Shown in pieces: positions 12,200 to 23,564 of a stretch of 64,000 nt of DNA. The notes under the pieces were generated by a model. The model had not been told where the DNA came from, ran no database searches, and saw nothing but the letters and a program-made list of their open reading frames with translations. How positions within the stretch are numbered: the first letter of the stretch is position 1; the number at the start of each line of letters is the position of its first letter. The stretch is taken from the NCBI GenBank assembly GCA_016647705.1, contig CM028333.1, forward strand, positions 15,869,743 to 15,933,742. The letters run 5' to 3'. Made by a program: the position numbers and the translations under genes. This stretch comes from Eucommia ulmoides (Eukaryota > Streptophyta > Magnoliopsida > Garryales > Eucommiaceae).

Positions 12200-13221
12200 G
12201 GAATCGCATTCCGCCCTCGATTCCTATTCCGTTGTTTGGTTCTCCAATAGAATCACTTTTTATGATTCCATTGGAATGAAATTGGATGGAATGGAATTCC
12301 ATTTGAGATGGGGTGGAATGGGATTCCAATCCAATAGAATCAATATCTTAAATTACATGATAGCCTTTGTAATTAAGCCCTTAAAAATTGAGAACAAAAA
12401 TAAAAATTAGAGAACATAAATTGAAATTAGAGAACAAAAAGTTGGGAATAGAAATAAAAAATTGAGAACAGAACTAGAAAATTAAGAACAGAAACTGAAA
12501 ATTGAGAATAGAAACAGAAAATTAAGAACATAAATAGAAAATTGAGAACAAAAACAAAAAATTGAGAACATAAACTGAAAATTGAGAACAAAAATATAAA
12601 ATTAGATAACGGAAAATTGAGAATGAAAGCTGAAAATTGAGAACAAAAATATAAAATTAGAGAATAAAAATAGAAACAGAAAATTGAGAATAAAAACATA
12701 AAATTGGATAATAGAAAATTGAGAACGGAAACCGAAAATTGACAATAAAAACATAAAATTAAGAACAAAAACAAAAAATTGAGAATATAAATTGAAAATT
12801 GAGAACAAAAAATAGAAAATTAGATAACGAAAAATTGAAAAAGGAAACTGAAAATTGAGAACAAAAACAAAAATTAAAGAATAGAAATTGAAAATTAAGA
12901 ACAAAAATAGAAATTAGAGAACGAAAACTTAAAATTGAGTTGAATAGTGAAATATAATAAAATGAAGAAAGGAATAGAATAGTGAAATATAATAAAATTT
13001 TACTATAACCAATCAAGAAGATAATGGAATAATAATTTTATAAGGGCAAAATATAAATTTTACTATATTTCACTATTTCATTCTTTCATTCATTTCATAC
13101 CAACCAAACAAGGGAATGGTATAGTAATTCCATTCACAATTCCATTCTATTCCTTCTTTCATTCCATTACTTCTTCCATTCCATTCCACCCTCATTCTAT
13201 TCCGTCCAACCAAACATGCCG
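12122..13221. mobile_element. PIF/Harbinger-like MITE, 1.1 kb, TSD TAA
   Basis: The left end CGGCATATTTGGTTGGATGG and the reverse complement of the right end, CGGCATGTTTGGTTGGACGG, are near-identical terminal inverted repeats that continue as GGAATG-rich subterminal sequence. TAA flanks both ends (12119-12121 and 13222-13224). No transposase is encoded. The inside is filled by a degenerate A-rich array, which makes the element unusually long for a MITE of this type. Confidence 0.8.
12385..12950. repeat. Degenerate AAAATTGAGAACAAAAA-type array inside the MITE
   Basis: More than 20 copies of a 17-28 bp unit (A-rich with TTGAGAAC or TTAGAGAAC) stand in a row. The minus strand has almost no stops in any frame because of the composition, which gives spurious Phe/Ser-rich open frames. 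Confidence 0.85.
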
Positions 13222-13300
13222 TAAGTGTTCTCAATGGAATGATTTACTTTTATAAAATAATATTTATTTTAATAAATAAATATTTCATAATTTAAAAAGT

Positions 13301-14121
13301 ATTTAAGCCCTATATTAAGTGACTGATTAAATATTGTCTCATCTTTCTATATTTCACTTTGGCTAATTAAGAGAAAAAAATGATTAACCACCTGGAAGAG
13401 AACTTAATCCCCTATATTAAGGTTTAGTTTGGTCTCTTTTGGGAGTTGTTTCTCCTTTTAAAAGGAAACAAAATGTTTATCATCTAGCAACAAATCTTCT
13501 TTTTAAGAAAACACAAGTTTATTTCTCACTTCTTGTATCTCGCTCTCTTTTTAAATCTTCATAGTAAGTGTTGTCGAGAGTCAAAATAAGTTTTCCATAA
13601 ATGTATTAGAATAATTGAGAGACAGAATATTGAGGGAGAATATGAGACGATTGCATTGTTATTTGTGAAATGTGCATATACAAAAAATAAAAGAGTCTTT
13701 ATATAGAGAGTGACGAGAGTTTTCCTAGTAAAATTAGAGTTTGATTAACCTGGTAGGTCAAGACCTAACATACATACATTAAAATTCTCGTTAAACTCAA
13801 GACGGTGAGTTAGACATGAACTTGAATTTGAAACTAGAGTGTGAAAGCGTCAGCGCGGATAAGACTAGGTGAAAATTTCTATTATTTGATCGGCTGAACT
13901 AATAGAGTAAAATCAAACAATATTAAAATGTGTTGACAGATGAAGTGACTTAATATCTAAGCCCTATATTAAGTAAGTGATTATATAGCATCTCATCTTT
14001 CTATATTTCGTTTTGGCTAACTAAGAGAAAAAATTTTATATTAACCACCTATAAGAGAAACTTAATTCATATATTAAGGTTTAGTTTAGTCTCTTTTGGG
14101 ACTAGTTACTCCTTTTAAAAG

Positions 14122-14155
<34 letters not shown>

Positions 14156-14723
14156 TCTAGCTACAAATCTTTTTTTTTTAAAAAGGAAAAATTTATTTAT
14201 TTATTTATTTTTTTAAATCTTCATAAAAAGTTCTTGAGAGTCAAAATGAGTTTTCATAAATGTGTTATAATAATTGAGAGACAAAATATTGAGAGAGAAT
14301 ATGAGAAAATTGCATTGATATTTGTGAAAAATATATATACAAAAAATACAAAGAGTCTTAATATAGAGAGTGACGAGGGTTTTCCTAATAGAATTAGGAT
14401 TTGGCTAACCTGGTAGGTCAAGGCCTACATATATATATCAACACCTTTTAAAATCAAGGCGGTACATTAGATGTGAACTTGAATTTGAAACCAGAGTGTA
14501 AAAGCGTTCGTGTGGATGAACCTTATTGAAAATATATATTGTTTGATCGGTTGAACTAACAGGGTAAAGTTTAACAGTATTCTAGAGAATGTACAGACAA
14601 ATGAAGTGGCTTAATATTTAAGTACTGTATTGAGTGAGTAAGTGATTATATATCACCTGAACTTTTTATATTTCTTTTTGGCTAATTAAGAGAAAAAAAC
14701 AATTAACCACTTGGAAAACAAAC
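13301..14723 (-). repeat. Tandem Copia LTR units, period about 655-661 bp
   Basis: Copies start near 13305, 13959 and 14620; the third is interrupted by the MITE at 14727-15840 and resumes at 15844-15920. Each full unit carries a TATATAAAG-like box on the minus strand and a stretch related to CTCAAGACGGTGAG, which matches the region before the 3' LTR of Copia elements read in reverse. I infer a fragment made of an LTR and the adjoining 3' end of a minus-strand Copia element, multiplied by unequal exchange. There is no coding capacity. Confidence 0.7.
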
Positions 14724-14726
14724 TTA

Positions 14727-15840
14727 GGCCCCGTTTGGTTAGTGTTTCCAACCCAACCCAATCCAAAAATTCTGGGATTGATTGTTAGGAATGCGTTTGG
14801 CAAATACAAAACTCAACCCAATTCAACTCAAAAATAAGAATTGATTCTTGAAAAGGTAAGAAAATGAGAAACAAAAAAAAAAATTTTTTTTTTTTTTTTT
14901 GCCTAAAAAACTAAACCCAACTTTAGGGATACGCTCGTCATTTTTTTAAATGTTAATGAGACCCCTATTCGAACTACATCCCACTCATTTTCAATCCTTA
15001 ATTTTTCTGACATTTCTAATGCGTTTGTCGTTCTCCTCATACTTGCCTCCTCACTATCGGCGTCGACCTAGCCCTAGTCGACCGTCACCACAACCTCTAC
15101 CATCGTCGCCGCTGCTCATTGTTGTGTTGCCCTACCACTGTTGTTGTCCAAACCTGAGCCTCTACCACTGTCATTGCCCAGATCCAAAATCCGTTGCCCC
15201 AATTCGCAGCCCTACCACCGTTGCCAATCACATTTGACGCCATTGATGTCGTCGCCGACCAAATCCAACTTCATCAATGTCGCCGCCAACCATTTTCGAC
15301 GTTATCTTTGTTCACCTCTAACATCATGCTAGATTCTCAACTTAGATCCTAAACCCTCAGGTTGCTGTTAAGGTTTCAAAATCCTTTGTTCACCTCCGAC
15401 ATCACGTTTTTTTATTTCGATTTCATCACGAAATCGATTATCGATTTTCATTTCGCTTTTCGATTTCGATTTCATCATGAAATCGATTTTTGATTTCGAT
15501 TTTCATTTCGATTTTCAATTTTATCACGAATAGATTCAGGGTTTGGTTGAATTTGGGGGTTTGGTTGAATTTCATGAAATCAATTCTAAGGTTGGTTCTT
15601 AATTTGAGGATTTTGGTTGAATTTAGGGGTTTGGTTGAATCAATTCTAGGGTTGGTTCATGAAATCAATTATAGGATAATATCGTTACCGAACGTGATTC
15701 TGTTTTCAGTACAAAAAAAAAAAAAATTGTCATCACCAAACGCAATTCTGTTCTCAGTAGGAAACAAAATTCTCAATTCAACTCAACTCAACCCATCCCG
15801 GTTGGGTTAGGAAAAATGGGAACACTAACCAAATGCCATC
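14727..15840. mobile_element. PIF/Harbinger-like MITE, 1.1 kb, TSD TTA
   Basis: The left end GGCCCCGTTTGGTTAGTGTT and the reverse complement of the right end, GATGGCATTTGGTTAGTGTT, share the inner 13 bases. TTA flanks both ends (14724-14726 and 15841-15843). CAACCCAACC-type subterminal sequence occurs at both ends. The interior 14950-15330 is more GC-rich than its surroundings, so captured sequence is possible. The 15410-15520 part is a simple CGATTTCGATTT-type repeat. No transposase is seen. Confidence 0.8.
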
Positions 15841-16115
15841 TTAATCACTATATTAAGGTTTAGTTTAGTCTCTTTTGTGGTGTTTCCCCTTTTAAAATAA
15901 AAAAAATGTATGTTTATATGTAACCACCCAAAATGTGTTAGTTTGGTTAGTAAGAGAATGTGTCATTTTTCTTTATCAACCAAGGTTCAACTCTCCTCTG
16001 AAGCATTAGGAATTAAGTCTTGAATTTATTCTTGAATGCATTACGCCGATATAGAGAAGTGCACCTTTAAGATCGTCCAAAGAGATCATTAGTTAAGGTG
16101 CACATAAACTGATCA

Positions 16116-16162
16116 GGATGCGCGCACACATACACATGTGTGCGCGCGCGCGCGCGCGTGTG
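16116..16162. repeat. Alternating purine/pyrimidine tract with (CG)n core
   Basis: ACACATGTGTG is followed by about ten CG dinucleotides and GTGTGA. Uninterrupted alternation of this kind can adopt Z-DNA. It is unusual in otherwise CpG-poor, AT-rich DNA. Confidence 0.75.
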
Positions 16163-16273
16163 ACCAATATGCCTCTAGTTTTTCATTCTCATTATACTTA
16201 TGATAATTCATTGGATCATATTATTTTGAGTTTTTTATTGTTTAACCTATATTTTGCTTTCTCTTTTCTCAAT

Positions 16274-16275
<2 letters not shown>

Positions 16276-16324
<49 letters not shown>

Positions 16325-16326
16325 AA
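16276..16326. repeat. Poly-T of 42 followed by poly-A
   Basis: T42 followed by A9 gives a short snap-back sequence. It may be the tail of a retroposed sequence, but no SINE or LINE body is recognised beside it. Confidence 0.75.
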
Positions 16327-16407
16327 TATGTTATTTTGTAGTCTTTTAACAAAACATGGTTAGTTTTTAATCTTACATAGATAGTGAATGGACATCATTA
16401 CCCCCGT

Positions 16408-16867
16408 TGATTATATCTCATAATCACAATAATATGAAATTAATCAATAAATTAAAGTATACATGAATATTAGGACACAACAATAAAGAATGATAATTGA
16501 ATATGTACCTATTTGGGCTATTGTAGGAGATTGAACTATCGTAGTGGAATAAACACTAGGTTTTTCTCCCTATGATCTAGATTATTATGGTTGCAGCTTT
16601 CAATGGAAAGAAACCCTTAATCTAGACTAGGAATGAGACCTAGTTATATATATTAGGGTTTCTCGTTGGCCCCTCCCATAATGGGTTTCAACGAAACCCT
16701 AAACCTACATTTGTTACTTAACTAGACTTCTACATAAAAAACGCCATAACCCAAATCAAAATATGATCACTAATTATTTGGGCTGCTTAAATAATAGATT
16801 ATCCATTAAACCATTTTTGTAAAACAATTAATTCAATTAATGTTAGCCCATAAAAAATATTACAACA
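16408..16867 (-). mobile_element. 3' LTR of the LARD-like element
   Basis: It opens TGATTATATC and ends TTACAACA. It shares the block GATCTAGATTATTATGG and the flanking several hundred bases with 23066-23523. On the minus strand it starts TGTTGTAAT, just after the purine-rich tract. Confidence 0.75.
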
Positions 16868-17419
16868 TTCTTCCACTAGGGCTACATTAATTGAATAAAT
16901 TTAATTTTAAAAATAAGACTCTCGGGTTAATAACATATATTTTTTATTTTTATTTTTGGTGTGGTCACACATTTTGTTTAAAGAAATGATAGTCTATAAG
17001 TAGTATCTTGATAAATTTATTCAATCCAACATGATCTTAATAGTGAATTATGATAGTTTATATGTCAAGCTCAACAAATATAATATCTTTCATACTCACA
17101 AATACTTATAATCATATCAACATAGATCGTAAGCCCAGTAGTGTAATAAGAAACCAATGTCAACATGTGATCATTATCAATATGCATTATTCTTATTGAT
17201 CCTCATTACAATTTTTCAACAAAATAAAATTACTAATTACAGTTTCTTAACAAAATGAAACTACTGCAATTTCTTAATAAAATAAAACTGTTACAATTTT
17301 TCAACAATATGAAATTGCTTGACTTTAACAAGTCATCTATCACTAATAATACATCACGAGATCTCAAAATAGTGATTTGTGACAATCAACAGTATATAAC
17401 TGTAATTCTTAAGGCAAAA

Positions 17420-17800
17420 TATCTTAAGATACCATATTGTATAATTAATTCAAATAATATAATATGCAACAATATAATACGCAATAATGATGATCATCAA
17501 ATAGATTTTAATTTTGCAAAACGCATAACAATAGTGGTCACAATAAAATTATTAAAATAAAAGAAAATACAAAAGCTCTCACTAAACCATAGAATCAAAA
17601 GACTCAATGACACCCATATTCATAATATGTTCTTTGAATGCTATGGGTCTTAAACATTGGTTTAGTATAATCAATTCAAATAATATAATATGCTACAATA
17701 TAATATGCAATAATGATGATTATCAAATAGATTTTAATTTTTTAAAACGTATAATAATAGCGCCACAATATATCATAGAATTAAAGAAAAATATAAAAAC
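17420..17800. repeat. Diverged tandem pair, about 225 bp apart
   Basis: AATTCAAATAATATAATATG and the next 110 bp recur after about 225 bp with small changes. This gives two similar open frames that I take to be chance. Confidence 0.7.
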
Positions 17801-18389
17801 TACCACTGAACTAGAGAATTAAAATGCTCAAATAAGTATAAGCGACACAATATAAGAATCAATTGCATCATCATAAACTCTTATTTAGGCAGAGTCTACA
17901 ATAAACAATTATTCTCTAAGCATGAATATTGACAAAATAAAAAAAAAATTATAGCAGTAGTGATCAATGTTTACACGACACAATCATAGAAATAAAAGAA
18001 ATTACAAAGAGTCCAATTAAATTAAGGAATTAATTTAGAATTTCATTGTGGCGTCATTGTTGTTCACATCAAAAATAAATTGCAACTAGATCAATTATGA
18101 ACAATAGGCAAAATGCTCAATTAAGTATAGATAATACAATATAAGAATCAATTGTATTATCAAAAACTTTTATTTTGGCAGAGTCTACAATAAACAATTA
18201 ATCTTTAATCACGAAAATCAACAAAATAAGAAAAAATTACAGATTTAAAAACCCATCCCCTTTGGATAAATTGACTTTCAAATCCATATATTTCTTTCAA
18301 AATATAATTAAACAAATCATCTTTCAAAATTTATTCCCTTTGGACAAATAAATTTATCAAATTATTTATCTCATATAATATCCTCATTC

Positions 18390-18765
18390 AATTAAATTAA
18401 TCTGCACAATAACTTTCTTTGGGCAGGTGAATGTACCAATTAATCTAAAAAATTTCCATCAACAAAAATAAGAACTCAAAACTTGCAAATTATGTTGGTT
18501 AAATCACTTTGATAAAATAATTTTAACAATTCACAAACAACCATTCCAAATTGAAAAAATTAAACTATATTGTCCAACAATTAAATTAATCTACACAATA
18601 ATCCCTTTTGGGTAGGTGAATGTACAAATTAATCTAAAAAATTTCCATCAATAAAATAAGAATTCGAAAACTTACAAACTGTGTTGGTTAAATCACTTTC
18701 CTAAAAGAATCTCAACAATTCACAAGCAATCATTCCAAAATGAAAAATTAAACTATATTGTCCAA
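18390..18765. repeat. Tandem duplication, period about 183 bp
   Basis: The block with CAATTAAATTAATCTGCACA, TTTGGGCAGGTGAATGTAC and TTCCATCAA is repeated at about 18577 with roughly 10% change. Confidence 0.75.
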
Positions 18766-21762
18766 CCACAGTAATGCATATTAGCGACCTATAGTATGTT
18801 ATAAAATATACTTTTAGTGATCAACGATCAATTTTAGTTGCAAGACTTTGAATAACAATTTTACTACACTCTTAAACTAATTATGAAATTAGTCTCTATT
18901 TAAAAATAAAAAAATTAACGGCTTAAAATTTTAAAAATTTTAATTAATCATAATTAGTGTTTTTATGGGCTCCTTAATATGAACCTCAAAAGGCCAAAAG
19001 TTGTAGTTAAGAAAGTCCAGTTGGCTGGGATACTACATAGGACCAAATCCAAAATTAATATCTATATAATGAACCAAAACCTGAATCTCCACCAAGATAT
19101 TCTAGTTACGATGATAGTGTTTCCAATTCAAAGTCTTTTCATATGTTCATGAATAATTTATCCATATTAGTAATTCTATCAGACTTATTAATTAATAAAT
19201 AATTAATGGCCCAACAGGCCCAGGCGAAATTGTACAAAAATAACTTAGTACTTTTCTTTTATTCTAAAACGCAAATAAATTACCCCAAACATAGTCCAAA
19301 TTCAAAAAATGAAAGTTCTTATTTTCGTTGATAGAAGGTGTAGTAATAACCAAATTAGTTATTAACATCATATTTAACTCACTAAGAATTCTGAATACAT
19401 ATCATATATCTGATTATCTATGACCACTTTTCAACAGTGCTCTATTTAATTTAGCTTCCATCAGGTTTCCAAAATAAAACAAGAATATAATTCTCTCAAT
19501 CATGTCACTCATCATGTAAATATTTCACAAAGACAACAAATAGAAAGATAAAGAGTCGATCCACTTTAGATTCCTAACCATCAAATACATGAATAAAATA
19601 ACCATATGAGCAATAATCAAAACAACCAAATTTACACAACCTCTAAACTTTAGGGGTTAAATGTATAATTAACCATTCTTACTAGTTTCGGTTCATTGCA
19701 CTTCAAAAAATGACATATAAAGATTATAAGATATTTTATACGTTTAAATTGAAACTATTTGGAACAAGTGAGATTCTAGTTAAATTTGCAGGGTACTTAG
19801 TGTCAAAACCCCTAACCCTAATTTCAATCCCCTTTGCCATATCACCTGAACGTTGCCGCCCTTCGACTCTATTAAATGAATGTCGATGTTCTTATTATAC
19901 GCAAGGTGAACTTTTGACGAACTACAACGAACGGATATCGAGTGAAAACCCAACATCGATGTGGAATTTAATGCGCCCAATATCAAACAAGAGTCCTAAT
20001 ATCCCCAAAATGAAATAAACACACCTTTTATAGCTCATTCTGTGAGCAATATACAATTACCCAATCATTTAATTCGAACTAGGGCCACACCTTCATGATC
20101 AATTAAAAAGTACTTAGGATGTGAAGAAGACTTTGGGATGCTTCTTCATGAGCCAAGATAATAAAACTCAAAGTATGAGTTAACTTATTTAACCTATCAT
20201 GTTTGTTTTTTAGAATAATATAGACAAACCTCTTTTTTGCTCGAATAATAACTTATCATAGTTTATTAATCATATAATCAATCAAAGAACAAAGATATAT
20301 GCATTATCCCTATAATTCTTACTTCATCCATGTATAATTTATAAATTTTGAACGATATCATAAAACCAAATATAAATGTTAGGGGTGGAAAATGTCATTA
20401 AGCTAAAATAATAATAATAATAATAAAGGTCATATAATAAGTCAATGTTCAGTATTCAATTGATTTGCTCAAAACGATTTTTCTCTTGTTATTGGGTTTT
20501 GGCCTTTTTTAGCTAAAACTACTAAACTTGCGAGTAAAAATAGAATTTTGAATTCATCTACAATTATTCGTTCGATTAGAGACTGATATCGACATGACCT
20601 CACAATCATCAGCCAAACAAAAAATTAGGCCCAAATACCACTTATATCATCCTATACTCTTACAATTTTGAATGAGCACACCATAATTACTTATGAATGA
20701 ATATTATCAAAACATTATAAATTAGTTAGAAGAAGTCAATATTTTATCTAAATGTGAACAATGGAAATCACATATTTTAGGATAGATAAATATTTCACTC
20801 CACAAACATATTTCACATAATTGATTCTAAAATATGTGATTTTTTCAAAATATAAATAACAAATACGATAATGCAATGACAATTACAAACGCAATTTACA
20901 TGGGGAAAATCAGGCTTTCCACCTCGTGAATACAAATCCAGTGAATTTCGAAAACTTGATTATGCAACAATTATTAGCATAATTTATCCTAAACCACGAT
21001 AATACAGTAATAATTACAAACGCAATTTATGGAAAATCGGAATTTCCTCCTTACGAATGCAATCTCCCAGAGACGTAGTGGTAACCAGTAGCAATTAATG
21101 AGAAAATAGGATTTTCACATATTACCAAACAAAAAATTATAGAATGAGGACATATATCAATATTCAGATTTTAATACTAAGGTTGAGTTCTTTTGATTTT
21201 TGTTTTTGTTTTGCCAGAGAACTACTATTGAGCTACTTGGTTAAGGGTCTCAATGAAGATTACCAATTTCTAACAAATTTTTAGATTGATATTGGTGTTA
21301 ATGAAAGAGCATAATTGCCTTATTAAGTGCTTCTGCTTGATTTTTTGCCAATTTTTATGCGAACCTAACTATAGGAAAAAAAAAAAACAATCGGAAGGTA
21401 AGGATCGCAACAACAAATCCAAGAAGAAAACAAAGTAACTATTATCGTTTGATCAGGATCTCAGCCACAGAAAACAAAAAAGGACAAAACTTTTGAGAAA
21501 TTATTATTTTGACATGCCGACGACGCCACAATTGCAGAGAGAAAGAGTTTTAAACTAATTATTAAATTAGTTTTATGTGACTTAAAACTAATTAGGAGAT
21601 TATACATCAATAAATTTTAATCTAGAGAGAGTGAATACTGAAATCCCATTTCAAATCAACCAACATAATTTTTGATAAATTTTCAACAGAAAAACATGCT
21701 TAAAAATAATTTTAAGCTAATTAAATCACATAATAAGTAATAAGGAAAATAAGTGCACAGGA

Positions 21763-22583
21763 AAAACGAGACCCAAAACAAGTCCCTGGAGACGGATCAC
21801 GCACCCCACGCGCCTCTTATGCTCATGGGGGGCAGCCTACCTAGCTGGAGGTTGTCTTCAACCTCAAGCTGGGTTTGAACCGGGTCAACTCAACCCGATT
21901 TTGACCCGGTTGTACAAAAACTCTAAAAATGTGCCGTTTTCTCCAACTTTTTTATGGGTTTATGTAGAATTATATATTTCTAACATGCCTATAACAATTA
22001 ATTGGAGAAAACAAAATTATAGAATCATCCCAGAACTCAAAGAACAAGTCGCGGTTTTTTACACCTCCAAGGCCAAAACCCGAAACTCGATTTTAACCCT
22101 TATTTCTATCAAATTTTATATGAGTTTATACCTAATATTAATTTTAAAACCATATAAAACATTTAATTGAACCAAAACGAGACCCAAAACAAGTCCCTGG
22201 AGACGGATCATGCACCCCACGCGCCTCTTATGCTCATGGGGGGCAGCCTACCTAGCTGGAGGTTGTTTTCAACCTCAAGCCGGGTTTGAATTGGGTCAAC
22301 TCAACCCGATTTTGACCCGGTTGTACAAAAACTCTAAAAATGCGCCGTTTTCTCTAACTTTTTTATGGGTTTATGTAGAATTATATATTTCTAACATGCC
22401 TATAACAATTAATTGGAGAAAAAAAATTATAGAATCATCCCAGAACTCAAAGAACAAGTCGCGGTTTTTCACACCTCCAAGGCCAAAACCCAAAACTCGA
22501 TTTTAACCCTTATTTCTATCAAATTTTATATGAGTTTATACCTAATATTAATTTTAAAACCATATAAAACATTTAATTGAACC
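21763..22583. repeat. Recent tandem duplication, period 411 bp
   Basis: Copies start at 21763 and 22174 with AAAACGAGACCCAAAACAAG and differ at about ten positions by eye, near 97.5% identity. The unit is more GC-rich (CACCCCACGCGCCTC, CATGGGGGGCAGCC, GACCCGGTTG) than the rest of the element. It is much less diverged than the element's two LTRs. Confidence 0.85.
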
Positions 22584-22614
22584 AAAAACTCATCAATCTT
22601 CATCAATTTGTAAA

Positions 22615-22960
22615 GTGAATATTAGTTTTCTAGGGTTCGTGGCCGAAACTTCAAAGTTGAAATACTCACAGATTACCCAACCAAATATCATATATAATAT
22701 ATCAAATTAAGGCTTGAATCAAGAGGAATAAAATCCCTAAGGTTTTACAGTCAATAGATGCAAAAAAAAAAACATGAAATTACGACCTTAAGTTTCGGTT
22801 TTGAGAGCTTTCTAGGGTTCGTAACCGAAACTTCAATGTCGAAATTCTCTCTAATTACACAACCAAATAACACGTATAATATATAAATTTAAAGCTTGAA
22901 TATATAGGAATAAAATCCCTAATATTTTACCGTTAATTGAAACAAAAAATCTCATGAAAT
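22615..22960. repeat. Diverged tandem pair in the leader region
   Basis: TTTCTAGGGTTCGTGGCCG and the next 140 bp recur near 22808. On the minus strand this is the transcribed leader just inside the 5' LTR. Confidence 0.7.
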
Positions 22961-23047
22961 CATTATCGCAAGTTTCGGTTTTATGAATTAACAGAAAATA
23001 ATTTTGTTTTAAAAAAAAACAATTGTAAATCTTAAATCATGTATGTA

Positions 23048-23060
23048 GGCTCTCATACCA
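23048..23060 (-). other. Primer-binding site, tRNA-iMet type
   Basis: Read on the minus strand it is TGGTATGAGAGCC, one base off the common TGGTATCAGAGC start of tRNA-iMet sites. It lies a few bases inside the right LTR. Confidence 0.75.
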
Positions 23061-23065
23061 CATTT

Positions 23066-23523
23066 TTATTATATCTCATAATCACAATAATACAAAATTA
23101 ATAAATAAACTAAAGAATACATGAATATTAGGACATACCAATAAAGAATGGTATTTGAATACGTATCTGTTTGGGCCATTGCAGGAGATTGAACTGTCAC
23201 AGCGAAATACACACTGGGTCTTCCTCCCTATGTTCTAGATTATTGTGGTGACGGATTTCAATGGGAAGAAACCCTTAATCTAAATTAGGAAGGTGATCTA
23301 GTTATATATATATACTAGGGTTTCTCGTTGGGCCCTCCCACAACGGGTTTCAATGAAACCCTAAACCTGACACTTAACTAGATTTCTACATAAAAGACGT
23401 TACAGGCCAAATCAAAATACGATAACTGATTATTTGGGCTGCTTAAATAATAGACTATCTATTAACTTGTTTTTGTAAAATAATTAATTCAATTAATGTT
23501 AACCCATCAAAAATATTCCGACA
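23066..23523 (-). mobile_element. 5' LTR of the LARD-like element
   Basis: It is homologous over its whole length to 16408-16867. On the minus strand it begins TGTCGGAATA and ends beside the primer-binding site. A (TA)n tract abuts its outer edge and may hide the target duplication. Confidence 0.75.
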
Positions 23524-23529
23524 TACTCT

Positions 23530-23531
<2 letters not shown>

Positions 23532-23562
<31 letters not shown>
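23532..23562. repeat. (TA)n microsatellite
   Basis: This is an uninterrupted TA run abutting the LARD LTR. Confidence 0.85.

Positions 23563-23564
<2 letters not shown>

Larger units (their letters stand above)
15844..16407. other. Unclassified spacer with low-complexity tracts
   Basis: The first 80 bp continue the third Copia LTR unit. The rest has no gene; it contains the CG and poly-T tracts listed separately. Confidence 0.5.
16408..23523 (-). mobile_element. Non-coding LTR element (LARD-like), 7.1 kb
   Basis: Two direct repeats (16408-16867 and 23066-23523) flank 6.2 kb of AT-rich sequence. A primer-binding site for tRNA-iMet lies beside the right repeat on the minus strand and a purine-rich CCCTAGTGGAAGAA lies beside the left repeat, so the element runs on the minus strand. 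No gag or pol motif is visible inside, only tandem duplications, which fits a large retrotransposon derivative moved by another element's proteins. Target duplications were not found. A hand sample of the LTRs differs at roughly 12%, suggesting some millions of years. Confidence 0.7.

Noticed and set aside
12427-13016. Overlapping Phe/Ser-rich frames on the minus strand
   Set aside because: They are the complement of an A-rich MITE array that lacks stops in all three frames; no start, domain or codon pattern supports a gene.
16660-16710. AAACCCTAA motifs as possible telomere-like repeats
   Set aside because: They are single motifs within an LTR, also present in the other LTR, and not in tandem.
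17255-17822. Two similar Asn/Ile-rich frames
   Set aside because: They reflect a tandem DNA duplication in AT-rich, non-coding LARD sequence.
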